Assembly (NCBI GenBank): GCA_003233175.1
Contig: QIKY01000089.1
Span: 1-35,845, forward strand
Source: Planctomycetaceae bacterium
GTDB lineage: Bacteria; Planctomycetota; Planctomycetia; Pirellulales; Pirellulaceae
Length of the DNA: 35,845 nucleotides
Reading direction: 5' to 3'
The notes beneath the pieces were generated by a model, which was given only the letters and a program-made list of their open reading frames with translations, was not told the origin of the DNA and made no database searches. The position numbers and the translations under genes are program-made. Each line of letters starts with the position of its first letter. Within the stretch, counting starts at the first letter, position 1. Positions 1-8,009 of this stretch are shown here, in pieces.

Positions 1-135
1 CAAGTCAGCGACTTGGCGCCGTTATCGGGGCTGACAAGTCTGCGGCGGTTAAAGCTCGACGGAACGCCAGCCAGCGAGGAGAGTCTTCAACAACTGCAAC
101 AGGCCTTGCCGAATTGCGTGATCATACGCAATTAG
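1..135 (+). CDS. C-terminal end of a leucine-rich-repeat protein (partial)
   Basis: The window opens inside a reading frame that runs from base 1 to a TAG at 133-135 and gives 44 residues. The peptide contains LAPLSGLTSLRRLKLDGT, which has the spacing of one leucine-rich repeat, followed by a capping helix (ESLQQLQQALPNC) ending in VIIRN. Short LRR proteins ending in a helix like QLQQALPNC are common in planctomycetes, where they probably act as protein-interaction modules. The start and most of the protein lie outside the window, so length, signal peptide and partner domains cannot be judged. It converges on the helicase gene with 47 bases between the stop codons. No strong hairpin is obvious in that gap. 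Confidence 0.7.
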   Translation, partial: QVSDLAPLSGLTSLRRLKLDGTPASEESLQQLQQALPNCVIIRN

Positions 136-182
136 CTTGTCAGAGCGCCATTCGTCCCGGCCAAGTTGACGAGGCTATTCAA

Positions 183-2660
183 TCACTGCTTCGGCGATAT
201 TTCTTCCTCGCTGTTCGCGCTATCGGCGAGTGTTTGTGCTTGCTCCAGGGCTTTGTCGGTGCTGGAAGGATCGACCGTTCGGCACGATTCACTGAGCTGG
301 TCCGACAGGCCTCGCAAATACGTTTTCCAATCGGCGGGGGCCATATCGGGCGGGCAGAGTTGTTCGAACTCCGCCAGCAGCAGAATCATCCGCAGCAGGT
401 GCCGAAAAACAATCCCCTCCTGTTTGTGCAGCCGTTTGCTGGCGATGAAATTACTGAAGTCGCCGCCGAATTCCAGCAACTCGCCAGCCGCCCAAACCGA
501 TTGCGTGCGCACGCCATGCACGCCGGGGAATTCGTAATCGAAAAGAATGCGCAGCTTTTCCGCGATGGTCAGCACGCGCGGTGGCGGCTCGTCGAAGGCG
601 CCCCAATTACGGTCTTGCTCCTCCTTCGGCGCGGCCGTCAATTCTTCAGCCGACACCAACCCCAGCGTTAGCAGTTGGTGGTCGATGCGTTCGGTCGCCA
701 GCGGACCGGGCGGCAACTCCTCTTGCGACGGCACGCGCAATTGCCAACCGACCGAAGGCGGCAATTCGAGCACGCTTTCAAACGCCTGGATGCGTTCCTT
801 GTGGTCGGCGCCGCCCATCTGGTTGACGAGAAACAGGCCGTACAACGGGTTCACGCTGCGCAACAAGGCCAGCTTGGCAAGTTCCGGCGTGGGGTGGGCG
901 AACTTGGGCCGATACGACGATTGTGCGTCTGCCGGCGTCGCTTTTTCCGCCGCCGCTTTCGCTGGCGATGACGATGTTTCCTTGGCCGATGTTTCCTTGG
1001 CCGATGTTTTCTTCGTTGACGTTTCCTTCGCCGCCTGCTTTTCCTTCGCCGCTTGCTGTTCGGCGAAAAACAGTTGCACGGCCGACGGAGGGGCGTCGGG
1101 TTCGGATTGTGTTTCGGCCGGCTCCGGCGCCGATTTGGGCGGCTCTGGTTCGAGCGTCACATACCCGGCGCGCCACAGAACGAGCAACATTTTCTCGAGC
1201 GCCTGCTTGTTTTCCTCTAACGGCTTGCCGATCATCAGCCGCTGGTCGATCAACCGGCGGAGGCGGTCAACCTCTGGTGAGACGGTCAGCATGTGGGCCA
1301 CCAAACGCCAAGGCGGCAAGCCGCGGCTGGCGAGTTTTCCCGGCGGGGCGGCGTGAAGTTTCTCGAATTGTTGTTCGGTCCAATATTGTTGGTTGGCGCG
1401 GCGTTTGGGCATCTTTTTCTTCAACGCCTTTTTGGCCTTGCGCAGACCGGGGTCTTTGGTGTCTTCGGGAATTTGGTCGTACTTCTCCCGCCACCGCAGC
1501 ATTTTCACATCGTCTTCATGCGCCAACACAAACACGTAACCCTGGGTATCGAATTGAGGACGCCCCGCACGGCCGAAAATCTGTTGGGCGCTGCTGGGGT
1601 CCATGATTTTCTTTTTTCCCGGCGGACCCTTGATAATGCTGGGCAACACCACCGACCGCGCCGGCAGGTTAATGCCCGCCGCCAAGGTTTCGGTGCAGAT
1701 GGCCACCGAAAGCAATTTCTTCTGGAACAGCTCTTCCACGATGCGACGGTACTTGGGCAACAAGCCGGCATGATGCACGCCCACGCCCCGCAGCAGTAAC
1801 TGCTTGAGTTTCGGCGCCGCGCCGCCCGACCAACTGTACGGTGCAATGGCCTCCAGAATTTGGGCTTGCCGCTGCTTGGCTTGCAGCGCCTTGCCCTTGA
1901 GTTGCTCCGCGATATTCCAGCACTCCTCCCGATTGAAACAAAAGACCAGCGCCGGCGTGCGGCGTGCTTCTTCATCGCCGCGCGCCATGTCTTCAATATG
2001 TTCGTTGAGCGTGCGGTCGCCCACCCACTGGTAACTGAGCGGCACGGTGCGGTGCTCTCCCTGCACCAACTCCAAACGCCGTTGGTGTTCGCGGTTGAGC
2101 CAGGTCGAAAACTCCATCGCGTTGCCGACCGTCGCCGAAAGCAATAACAGCCGCACATGCTTCGGCAGCAGGCCTAGCGATAACTCCCAAACAATGCCCC
2201 GTTCAGGATCGTTGAAGCAATGGAATTCATCCATCACGACGGCCGCCACTTCTTGAAAATCGAACGCTTCAGGATGCAGCAAGCGGTTGAGCAAAATTTC
2301 CGCCACCACCACCAACACACGCGCCTGAGGGTTGACGCGGCGGTTGCCAGTGACCAGACCGATTTCGTTTTCGTCGAACCCCCAGCGCCGGGCGGCGGCT
2401 TGAATCTCTTGAAACTTTTGTTCGGTGAGCGCGATCAGGGGCGTGGTGTAGTAGGCCTTGGCGCCGGTGCGCAAGGCTTCGTAAAGCGCCCCCTCGGCGA
2501 TCAAGGTTTTCCCGGTGCCGGTCGGCGCGCAAACCAACACCCCCTGCGATGAAGTGAACCACGCCAACAAGGCTTCTTCCTGAACTGGATAGGGCTCGAA
2601 GGGCAATTGCTCGAAATACGTTTCGGCCAGTTGGTCTCGTGAAATTTCGGTTTCCGACAT
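183..2660 (-). CDS. Ski2-like superfamily 2 DEAD/DEAH-box helicase
   Basis: ATP-dependent RNA or DNA helicase of superfamily 2, about 825 residues. Counting from the Met at 2660, I see motif I (APTGTGKT, about 45-52), motif II as DEFH (144-147), motif III SAT (175-177), the GVGVHHAGLLP segment typical of the Ski2/Mtr4/Brr2 group (about 292-302), and motif VI QIFGRAGRP (about 361-368). A Lys/Ala/Thr-rich linker with short KETSAKETS repeats follows in the C-terminal half, coded by a 15-base tandem repeat near 970-1010. The last 200 residues match no domain I know. The reading frame extends upstream to an ATG at 2717, but that start sits in an arm of the palindromic repeat. MSETEISRDQ at 2660 leads straight into the conserved part, so I prefer it. 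Substrate unknown; RNA processing is the family's usual role. Confidence 0.88.
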   Translation of the reverse strand: MSETEISRDQLAETYFEQLPFEPYPVQEEALLAWFTSSQGVLVCAPTGTGKTLIAEGALYEALRTGAKAYYTTPLIALTEQKFQEIQAAARRWGFDENEIGLVTGNRRVNPQARVLVVVAEILLNRLLHPEAFDFQEVAAVVMDEFHCFNDPERGIVWELSLGLLPKHVRLLLLSATVGNAMEFSTWLNREHQRRLELVQGEHRTVPLSYQWVGDRTLNEHIEDMARGDEEARRTPALVFCFNREECWNIAEQLKGKALQAKQRQAQILEAIAPYSWSGGAAPKLKQLLLRGVGVHHAGLLPKYRRIVEELFQKKLLSVAICTETLAAGINLPARSVVLPSIIKGPPGKKKIMDPSSAQQIFGRAGRPQFDTQGYVFVLAHEDDVKMLRWREKYDQIPEDTKDPGLRKAKKALKKKMPKRRANQQYWTEQQFEKLHAAPPGKLASRGLPPWRLVAHMLTVSPEVDRLRRLIDQRLMIGKPLEENKQALEKMLLVLWRAGYVTLEPEPPKSAPEPAETQSEPDAPPSAVQLFFAEQQAAKEKQAAKETSTKKTSAKETSAKETSSSPAKAAAEKATPADAQSSYRPKFAHPTPELAKLALLRSVNPLYGLFLVNQMGGADHKERIQAFESVLELPPSVGWQLRVPSQEELPPGPLATERIDHQLLTLGLVSAEELTAAPKEEQDRNWGAFDEPPPRVLTIAEKLRILFDYEFPGVHGVRTQSVWAAGELLEFGGDFSNFIASKRLHKQEGIVFRHLLRMILLLAEFEQLCPPDMAPADWKTYLRGLSDQLSESCRTVDPSSTDKALEQAQTLADSANSEEEISPKQ

Positions 2661-2695
2661 ACCGTTCTGCAAACCTCGATCTAACGTTCGATTGT

Positions 2696-2806
2696 TTCCT
2701 GGAAAGCGTGGAACCATTCGTTTCCGAAATAGCGATCAAGAAGCCCGGCTTTTTGAAAAAGCCGGGCTTCTTGATCGAGGCGTCGTTTCTCCACGCTTTC
2801 CAAGAA
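2696..2806. repeat. Perfect 43-bp palindrome nested in outer inverted arms
   Basis: Bases 2734-2776 form a perfect palindrome with a single central base: arm GATCAAGAAGCCCGGCTTTT plus one T, then G, then its complement. Outside it, 2700-2712 (TGGAAAGCGTGGA) is the exact reverse complement of 2790-2802, and the match continues weakly to 2696 and 2806. The structure lies in the divergent gap between the helicase and desaturase genes, so it ends neither transcript. The core AAGCCCGGCTTTTTG is shared with the copy at 4205-4237, which marks it as a dispersed repeat family rather than a one-off hairpin. There is no 3' T-run beyond the palindrome. Confidence 0.9.
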
Positions 2807-3199
2807 CGACCCGCAGCCACACCCTACTCTAGACCGGCTTTGCCGATTATCGGACGTCAAGGCGGGTTTTCGCTAGTGGCGGGAAGCAAAAAGAGAGCGG
2901 AACCGCTCCAGGAAAAACAATTAAGTTGTTTCGCATCAACGTGTTACGCCTCTTACTTCCGCCGAAAACTCATTATTACCCAACTATTACATAGCTATCG
3001 CTTGGGAATGACACAGTAGACCGTGAATTCCACTACAATTCCGTGCTCGAACACTGAAGATGGCGGCGCCGGAACAAACGGCGCCAAAACGCAACAGTCC
3101 CGCGCCAGCCGAAAATCCGGCGCGAACCGCCTCACTCGAAGAAGCATCCCCCAAGTATCCTCGGTACTCCAACCTGTTTTTACAAGCGAGAAAAACACC
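2807..3199. other. Divergent intergenic region, no gene recognised
   Basis: About 390 bases between the palindromic element and the desaturase start. The desaturase frame is open upstream to 3023, but that extension is low-complexity and unlike any desaturase N-terminus, so I treat it as untranslated. A TACAAT at 3034-3039 could be a -10 box for the desaturase, but there is no convincing -35. Promoters for both flanking genes should lie in this gap. Confidence 0.5.
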
Positions 3200-4171
3200 A
3201 TGGCAACAGCCACCGAAACCCCCCAACTGCTCGAAGACCAAGTCATCCCCGAAGGCAAACTGCTGGATTGCCAGCCAGAAGATTTTGCCCCCGAAGACGT
3301 TCAAACCCGTGAGCGAGATCGCCGCATGTCGTCCGGTTTGAACATCCCGATTGTCAGTTGGCTGGGTCTGTTGCACATCGGCGCGTTGGCGGCGCCGTTC
3401 TTTATTTCCTGGGAAGCGGTCGCCTTGACCGTCTTCCTGCATTGGCTCACCGGCGGCATCGGCATCTGTTTAGGATACCATCGCTTGTTGACCCACTCCA
3501 GTTTTCAAACCTACCGGCCGATTCGCTGGTTTTTGGCCCTAATGGGCGGCTTGGCGGGTGAGGGCTCTTCGCTCGACTGGGTCGCCAACCATCGGAAGCA
3601 CCACGCGCACAGCGACCAACCCGACGATCCCCATTCGCCGCGCGACGGCGCCTGGTGGTCGCACATGCTTTGGTTGGCCTGGGTTCGCACCGGCGAAGAG
3701 CAGGAGGCGTTCGTCAAGCGTTGGGCGCCCGACCTGCACCGCGATAAAGGCCTCCGACTGATCGGTCAACTTTTCCTGCCCTCACATTTTGTCATGGGGT
3801 GCCTTTTGCTTGGCGTGGGTTACGCTTATGGCGGAACCTATATGGCGGCTTCGTTCCTCACTTGGGGGCTGTTCATGCGGCTGCTGTTCGTGCTGCACAC
3901 CACGTGGTTTGTCAACTCCGCCAGCCACCTGTGGGGATATCGCAACTACGAAACCACCGACGATAGCCGCAACAATTGGTGGGTCGCGATTCTCGGCTAC
4001 GGCGAAGGCTGGCACAACAATCATCATGCCTATCCCCGAATGGCCAACCACGGCCATCGTTGGTGGGAATACGACATGACCTACCGCACCATTCGCCTCA
4101 TGACCCGCTTGGGCTTGGCCTGGAAGGTAATCGACTACAAACAAAAAACCACCGATGGCGTCGTGAAATAA
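3200..4171 (+). CDS. Membrane fatty-acid (acyl-CoA delta-9 type) desaturase
   Basis: Integral membrane di-iron desaturase that puts a cis double bond into acyl chains, which sets membrane fluidity. 323 residues, normal for the bacterial family. All three histidine boxes are present: HRLLTH (94-99), HRKHH (131-135) and HNNHH (272-276), the last in GEGWHNNHHAYP, as in stearoyl-CoA delta-9 desaturases. Hydrophobic segments lie around 50-90 and 185-220. The first Met in frame is at 3023, but MATATETPQL at 3200 is preferred because the residues before it are unlike the family. No strong Shine-Dalgarno is visible. The gene is divergent from the helicase and is followed 33 bases later by a palindromic repeat, so it is probably transcribed alone. 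The electron donor is not encoded nearby. Confidence 0.92.
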   Translation: MATATETPQLLEDQVIPEGKLLDCQPEDFAPEDVQTRERDRRMSSGLNIPIVSWLGLLHIGALAAPFFISWEAVALTVFLHWLTGGIGICLGYHRLLTHSSFQTYRPIRWFLALMGGLAGEGSSLDWVANHRKHHAHSDQPDDPHSPRDGAWWSHMLWLAWVRTGEEQEAFVKRWAPDLHRDKGLRLIGQLFLPSHFVMGCLLLGVGYAYGGTYMAASFLTWGLFMRLLFVLHTTWFVNSASHLWGYRNYETTDDSRNNWWVAILGYGEGWHNNHHAYPRMANHGHRWWEYDMTYRTIRLMTRLGLAWKVIDYKQKTTDGVVK

Positions 4172-4204
4172 AACGCAGCAATTCCGACGCATCGCGAAAT
4201 AATC

Positions 4205-4237
4205 AGAAGCCCGGCTTTTTGAAAAAGCCGGGCTTCT
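4205..4237. repeat. Palindromic repeat, second copy; possible terminator
   Basis: A 33-base perfect palindrome: AGAAGCCCGGCTTTTT, a central G, then the complement. Its core is identical to that of the 43-bp palindrome at 2734-2776, though the flanking arms differ. It lies 33 bases after the desaturase stop and 115 bases before the kinase start. The stem could stop transcription, but no T-run follows it; the T and A runs form the centre of the stem instead. It is therefore not a standard intrinsic terminator. Confidence 0.85.
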
Positions 4238-4352
4238 CGCTATTCTTGGGAAAGTCGAATGGAGCAGCCACCCCAGCGGGAAGCGGCCGCATTCGGTTAT
4301 ACTTATACGCTCCCACACTTTCTACGTGCGTCTTATTGGTCAAACACGCTCC

Positions 4353-5903
4353 ATGAATGATTCGGCAAGAGTGACAAACGAAACGCCCGAAGTAAACCTC
4401 ACGGGCAAGCAACTCGGCGACTACCGGATTCTGCGGCGTCTGGGGCAAGGCGGCATGGCGGTGGTTTATCTGGCTGAGCAAACGTCGTTGCGCCGGCGCG
4501 TGGCTTGGAAAGTTCTGCGGAACAATCTCGCCCACGACGATTCCTATCTGCTTCGCTTCAAGAATGAAGCGCAGGCGGCGGCTTCGTTGGTGCATGCCAA
4601 TATTGTTCAGATCCATGAGGTGGGTTGTGTCGAGGGCGTGAATTACATCGCCCAGGAATATGTTCAGGGCCTGAACCTCGCCCAATACCTGTTGCGTAAA
4701 GGGCCGGTGGACGTCAAAACGGGCGTCAACATTTTGCGACAAGTCGCCACGGCGCTGCATAAATCGGGTGAACAAAACATCATTCACCGCGATATCAAAC
4801 CCGAAAACATCATGCTCTCCTCGACGGGCGAAGTGAAGGTGGCCGACTTCGGTCTGGCCAGGGTAGCCCAAGACGATGAAGTCAACCTGACGCAAGTCGG
4901 GGTCACGATGGGCACGCCGCTTTATATGAGCCCCGAACAGGTTGAGGGCGGCGGCATCGATCCTCGCAGCGACATTTATTCTCTCGGCGTGACGTGCTAC
5001 CACATGTTCGCCGGTCGGCCGCCGTTCGAGGGCGACAACGCACTGGCGGTTGCGGTGCAACATCTTCAGAAGGCGCCGCCCCGGCTCGAAATGCTGCGTC
5101 CCGATTTGCCGGAGGCGTTGTGCCGCATCGTGCATAAAATGCTGGCCAAGGCGCCGAAAGACCGTTTCCAACGCGCCGCCGATTTACTCCGCGAACTCCG
5201 CACGCTGCACATCGAGGGCCAGAGCCACGACCCCCACGAAGATTGGGGCGAGTGGAGCACCGCCGAGTTGCTCGCCCTTTCCGACGCCCGCCTGGAAGCC
5301 ACCCAACAACTCGACGCCATTATGAAATCGAGTGCTGCTCCAGGCGGCCGCAAGTCGGCCTTGTATGTTACGGCGGTTGTGCTGCTGGCCGCGTTTCTGT
5401 TTGGCGCGGCCGGCGCGTGGTGGAGGCGCCCGCCGGATCTGTTGTATGTCGACGCCCAAGATTCTTCACAAGTGGCCCATTACGAAACGGCGCGCGAGCA
5501 ATACATCAACACCCTCTTCCTGAGTGAGGATGAACTCCGCCCCGCCCACTGGGAAGCCGTTTGGAAACGGTTCGATCCCCAAGACAGCATGAACCTTATG
5601 TGGGCGCGACTGGCGAAACAGCAACTCGCTCTAATGTATTTGAAAAGTGACGAACTCGATAGCGCGCTGCCCCTTTTTCGCGAACTGGCCGATCTCGAAG
5701 AGGAAGAGAAGAAATTTCGCGCCATAGGATTGGCCGGCCAACTGCTCGTGCAGAGTCGTCGCGGCAACCAGGACGAAGTCCGACGGCTGGCCATCAAACT
5801 TGTGCCCCTACGCGACCAGATCGAAAACTCTCGTTGGCTCGCCGCGCAGGTCGACCCCTACCTGGACGAAATTCGCCAGGCCGTCGGCAATGACGAGGCC
5901 TGA
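4353..5903 (+). CDS. Membrane-anchored Ser/Thr protein kinase (PknB-like)
   Basis: Hanks-type protein kinase, about 516 residues. Visible motifs are the glycine loop LGQGGMAVVYLA (30-41), the ATP-binding Lys in AWKVL (53), HRDIKPENIML with HRD at 145-147, DFG at 165-167, and GTPLYMSPEQ in the activation/P+1 region. The catalytic set is complete, so the kinase should be active. A single transmembrane helix (about 336-358, ALYVTAVVLLAAFLFGAAG) follows the cytoplasmic domain. About 155 residues lie beyond it, helical and Glu/Leu-rich with TPR-like character, probably outside the membrane. A GTG at 4326 is also in frame, but the ATG at 4353 starts closer to the conserved domain. Planctomycetes carry many such kinases; target and signal are unknown. 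Confidence 0.93.
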   Translation: MNDSARVTNETPEVNLTGKQLGDYRILRRLGQGGMAVVYLAEQTSLRRRVAWKVLRNNLAHDDSYLLRFKNEAQAAASLVHANIVQIHEVGCVEGVNYIAQEYVQGLNLAQYLLRKGPVDVKTGVNILRQVATALHKSGEQNIIHRDIKPENIMLSSTGEVKVADFGLARVAQDDEVNLTQVGVTMGTPLYMSPEQVEGGGIDPRSDIYSLGVTCYHMFAGRPPFEGDNALAVAVQHLQKAPPRLEMLRPDLPEALCRIVHKMLAKAPKDRFQRAADLLRELRTLHIEGQSHDPHEDWGEWSTAELLALSDARLEATQQLDAIMKSSAAPGGRKSALYVTAVVLLAAFLFGAAGAWWRRPPDLLYVDAQDSSQVAHYETAREQYINTLFLSEDELRPAHWEAVWKRFDPQDSMNLMWARLAKQQLALMYLKSDELDSALPLFRELADLEEEEKKFRAIGLAGQLLVQSRRGNQDEVRRLAIKLVPLRDQIENSRWLAAQVDPYLDEIRQAVGNDEA

Positions 5904-5986
5904 TCGGAGAACGCCGCTCTTTCGATTCGCGGGCCTGAGTACTTTTCCAAGATCTATTCCGTGCAATGGTGTTATGGAATTCACAT

Positions 5987-6290
5987 CAAGCCGGAGGCTT
6001 GTCAGCTATATAGCCGGTGGTCGATCGTAGCGAACACCACCGGTAGGCTAACACAACGAACAATGCATCTCAGCGGGATGCCAGATGGAGCGGGCGCGGG
6101 AAATGCCTCGAAACAACGTCGTCATTGCCGCCGCCGTCTTTCCCGCGCAGGCGGGAAGCCAGTGATGTACGTGACCGGCTGGATTCCCGCCTGCGCGCGA
6201 AGGACGGCGCCGCTGGCATCCCGCTGGGATGCGGAATGTCGAGACCTCCATCCTCCGGTGGTGTTCGCTGCGCTCGACCACCGGCTAATG
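5987..6290. repeat. Composite nested inverted-repeat element (about 300 bp)
   Basis: A non-coding block made of several palindromes inside one another. At 5987-6001 CAAGCC and GGCTTG form a small hairpin. Outer arms of about 36 bases, at 6011-6046 (beginning TAGCCGGTGGTCGA) and 6253-6286 (ending TCGACCACCGGCTA), are inverted copies with two mismatches and one gap. Inside them, CAGCGGGATGCCAG near 6072-6085 faces CTGGCATCCCGCTG near 6215-6230. Innermost, CCCGCGCAGGCGGGAA (about 6143-6158) faces TTCCCGCCTGCGCG (about 6183-6197). Open frames through the block translate to arginine-rich peptides of the kind known from such repeats, and I do not call them genes. Confidence 0.8.
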
Positions 6291-6325
6291 GCTTTTATCC
6301 TTTCAGGATATGAAAGCACGCCGTA

Positions 6326-6535
6326 TCACACGCGCCGGTTGCGTTGGCCCCATTGCCGCCAAAACCATATTTCCGCGCCAATAATCAACGCGCCGATCAA
6401 CGGCGTGGCGAAGCGGGCCGCCGAACCGCCGCTGGTCAGCGGTGTGAACGGCAACGCGATGAAAAACACGCCCGCCAACGTCATCAAAACCGTGCGGGCC
6501 ACGCGCAAACGAAATTCAACCGATTGTTTTTTCAT
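6326..6535 (-). CDS. Small two-helix membrane protein, unknown function
   Basis: A 69-residue frame beginning MKKQSVEFRLRVARTVL. It has a basic N-terminus and two clear hydrophobic segments: about 15-31 (TVLMTLAGVFFIALPFT) and 44-58 (IGALIIGAEIWFWRQW). It ends with a basic tail, QRNRRV. The hydrophobic pattern and positively charged flanks look like a real inner-membrane protein rather than a shadow, although no Shine-Dalgarno precedes the ATG. It sits alone between two repeat elements (5987-6290 and 6603-6900) and opposite in strand to its neighbours. I recognise no family. Chance occurrence remains possible because the frame is short. Confidence 0.55.
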   Translation of the reverse strand: MKKQSVEFRLRVARTVLMTLAGVFFIALPFTPLTSGGSAARFATPLIGALIIGAEIWFWRQWGQRNRRV

Positions 6536-6602
6536 GGTGAGAGTCTATTCGACAACGGCGCCCGGGAACAGGTTGGAGGGCGCCCTTCAACATGTTTTTT
6601 AC

Positions 6603-6900
6603 GCCGTTGGAGTTCACGCTTTAGCATGTTTTTTACGCCGTTGGAGTTCATGCTTTAGCATGTTTTGTCGCACCGTTGGAGTTCATGCTTTAGCATGTTT
6701 TGAAGATGTTATACTGCTGGCGGTCGAGCATGACGATTTTTTTCGTTTAACGGCAAGCCGAAGGCGGCTGCGTTTGGCGCCCACGCGTACGGGCAAGGCA
6801 AAAAAACGCAGCCGCCTTCGGCTTGCCGTTAAACGAGCTACCTGTAGCCACATAAGGTACAGGTCCAAAAACATGCTAAAGCATGAACTCCAACGGCGCG
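6603..6900. repeat. REPIN/MITE-like element A: three direct half-units and one inverted
   Basis: The half-unit reads CCGTTGGAGTTCATGC followed by TTTAGCATGTTTT. Three direct copies lie at 6603-6634, 6637-6666 and 6673-6701, and one inverted copy at 6867-6900 (AAAACATGCTAAAGCATG, then AACTCCAACGGCGCG). Each half-unit carries its own small hairpin, CATGCT-TT-AGCATG. The first copy has CACGCT instead of CATGCT, which breaks one pair. The element lies just upstream of the pseudopilin gene. A separate 92-bp palindrome (6744-6835) sits between the third and fourth copies, apparently inserted later. A shortened remnant, CAACATGTTTTTT, precedes the first copy at 6588-6600. Confidence 0.9.
6744..6835. 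repeat. 92-bp inverted repeat with perfect 32-bp arms
   Basis: Arm 6744-6775, starting CGTTTAACGGCAAGCCGAAG, is the exact reverse complement of 6804-6835. A 28-base loop (6776-6803) separates them. The sister element at 7836-7976 has similar sequence on either side (GAGCATGRCGATTTTTTTCGTT before, GTAGCC after) but lacks this palindrome. It was therefore probably inserted into element A as an independent repeat. No open frame of interest lies within it. Confidence 0.9.
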
Positions 6901-6905
6901 GATAA

Positions 6906-6911
6906 GGAGAG
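6906..6911 (+). promoter_or_regulatory. Shine-Dalgarno of the pseudopilin gene, at a repeat boundary
   Basis: GGAGAG lies five bases before the ATG at 6917 and six bases after the end of the inverted half-unit at 6900. The same GCGCGGA-AA-GGAGAG continuation follows the inverted half-unit of element B (7971-7986). The ribosome binding site may therefore be part of the repeat element rather than of the gene. Confidence 0.6.
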
Positions 6912-6916
6912 AAATC

Positions 6917-7819
6917 ATGAGAACACCGGCAACGCGCGGCGCACGGCGCAAGGCGGGAATGACGTTGATCGAACTGCTGGCCGTGATCGGTATTGTTTCA
7001 ATCCTCACCGCCATGCTCCTGCCGGCTGTTTTGCAATCGCGCGCCGCGGCCCGCTCGATGACTTGCAAAAACAATCTGCACCAGATCGGCCTCGCCGTGC
7101 ATAATTTTTATGATATCCACGGCTACCTGCCCAACCAAAGGCCAATGTGGGACATCATGCCCTTTATGGAAATGCAGGATTTGAAGACTGAGTTGGCAAA
7201 GAACGTGAGGAGCCCGGCGTATGGTCCGACGTTGTTCGTCTGCCCGAGCGATCCGATGGCCAGCGTGGAACGTCGGCGGATATCGTACCTGATCAACGAC
7301 GGCTCGCAAATCGAGCCCCGAAACGGTCTAAAAAAAGGTTACCAGGATTTTTCCCTGGCCGAAATCACCGACGGCCTCTCGAACACCGCCATGTTTGCGG
7401 AGCGGTTGGTGCGCGATCTTGATACGCCGGGCAACTTGCCGAGCGCGGTGTATCGGCGGCAGCCGTTCCGTTTCAACTTTTTGACCACGCAAACGTTCCC
7501 CGCCGGAGAGGAAATGGCGTTCTTGAAATTCACGCTCGACCCGGCAAACCGTGCAGTTGCCGAGCTAGCGGGACGTTATGCTGACGACCGGCTAGGCTAC
7601 AACGCCACGTTGGCTTACGACCATCTGGTCCCTCCCAACGAGTGGGCGTTCAATAACGGCAATAGTATAATGGGGTACGAGCATGGCACATACCCCGCGA
7701 CGAGTTTCCATCCCGGCGGCGTGCATGTGTTGCTGGCCGATGGCTCCGTCAACTTCACCGCCGAAACGATCGACATTCGCCCCTGGTGGGCCCTGGGTTC
7801 GCGCAACGGCGGCGATTGA
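6917..7819 (+). CDS. DUF1559 prepilin-type protein (type II pseudopilin-like)
   Basis: A 300-residue protein of the DUF1559 family, which is greatly expanded in planctomycetes. The N-terminus has the type IV prepilin signature: a short basic leader ending in Gly14, then [20 protein letters not shown] with the conserved Glu at position 5 of the mature form. A prepilin peptidase would cut after Gly14 and the hydrophobic helix would anchor or polymerise the protein. Downstream come [17 protein letters not shown], usual for the family, and near the C-terminus the H-x8-DG motif ([18 protein letters not shown]). The exact role, pseudopilus or surface fibre, is unproven. The gene is flanked on both sides by elements of the same repeat family and has a strong Shine-Dalgarno at 6906. 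Confidence 0.93.
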   Translation: MRTPATRGARRKAGMTLIELLAVIGIVSILTAMLLPAVLQSRAAARSMTCKNNLHQIGLAVHNFYDIHGYLPNQRPMWDIMPFMEMQDLKTELAKNVRSPAYGPTLFVCPSDPMASVERRRISYLINDGSQIEPRNGLKKGYQDFSLAEITDGLSNTAMFAERLVRDLDTPGNLPSAVYRRQPFRFNFLTTQTFPAGEEMAFLKFTLDPANRAVAELAGRYADDRLGYNATLAYDHLVPPNEWAFNNGNSIMGYEHGTYPATSFHPGGVHVLLADGSVNFTAETIDIRPWWALGSRNGGD

Positions 7820-7835
7820 GCGCCGCTGCTCCGCA

Positions 7836-7976
7836 CCGTTGGAGTTCATGCTTTAGCATGTTTTGAAGATGTTACACCGCTTCCAGCCGAGCATGGCGAT
7901 TTTTTTCGTTGAACGAACGGTAGCCGGGCAATGTACCCGACGAAAACATGCTAAAGCATGAACTCCAACGGCGCGG
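7836..7976. repeat. REPIN/MITE-like element B
   Basis: Direct half-unit at 7836-7864 (CCGTTGGAGTTCATGC, then TTTAGCATGTTTT) and inverted half-unit at 7943-7976. The roughly 78 bases between them begin GAAGATGTTACACCGC, matching GAAGATGTTATACTGC in element A, and continue with a GCATGGCGATTTTTTTCGTT segment also shared with A. Elements A and B are thus copies of one longer unit. The element sits between the pseudopilin gene, whose stop is 17 bases upstream, and the next gene. Confidence 0.9.
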
Positions 7977-8009
7977 AAACGGAGAGGAAAGTACAGAAAG
8001 GCGAATGGA

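Noticed and set aside
547-1356. 269-residue plus-strand frame opposite the helicase
   Set aside because: Ser/Arg-rich antisense shadow of a gene with all helicase motifs on the other strand.
3023-3199. Upstream extension of the desaturase frame
   Set aside because: The extra 59 residues are unlike desaturase N-termini. The Met at 3200 gives a normal-length protein.
4205-4237. Call as a standard intrinsic terminator
   Set aside because: The T-run lies in the centre of the palindrome and no T-run follows the stem, so I list it as a repeat with possible terminator action.
6048-6319. Minus-strand frames with peptides such as PACAGKT and RAQAGIQP
   Set aside because: These are typical false translations of the GCGCAGGCGGGAA repeat.
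6603-6701. Three near-identical direct repeats suggesting a small CRISPR array
   Set aside because: The spacers are only 2-6 bases, the unit recurs inverted at other sites, and no cas genes are present. It belongs to the paired repeat family.
5961-6905. 314-residue plus-strand frame across the gap after the kinase
   Set aside because: It runs through three repeat elements, is rich in Arg and shows no domain. It stays open only because of the repeats.
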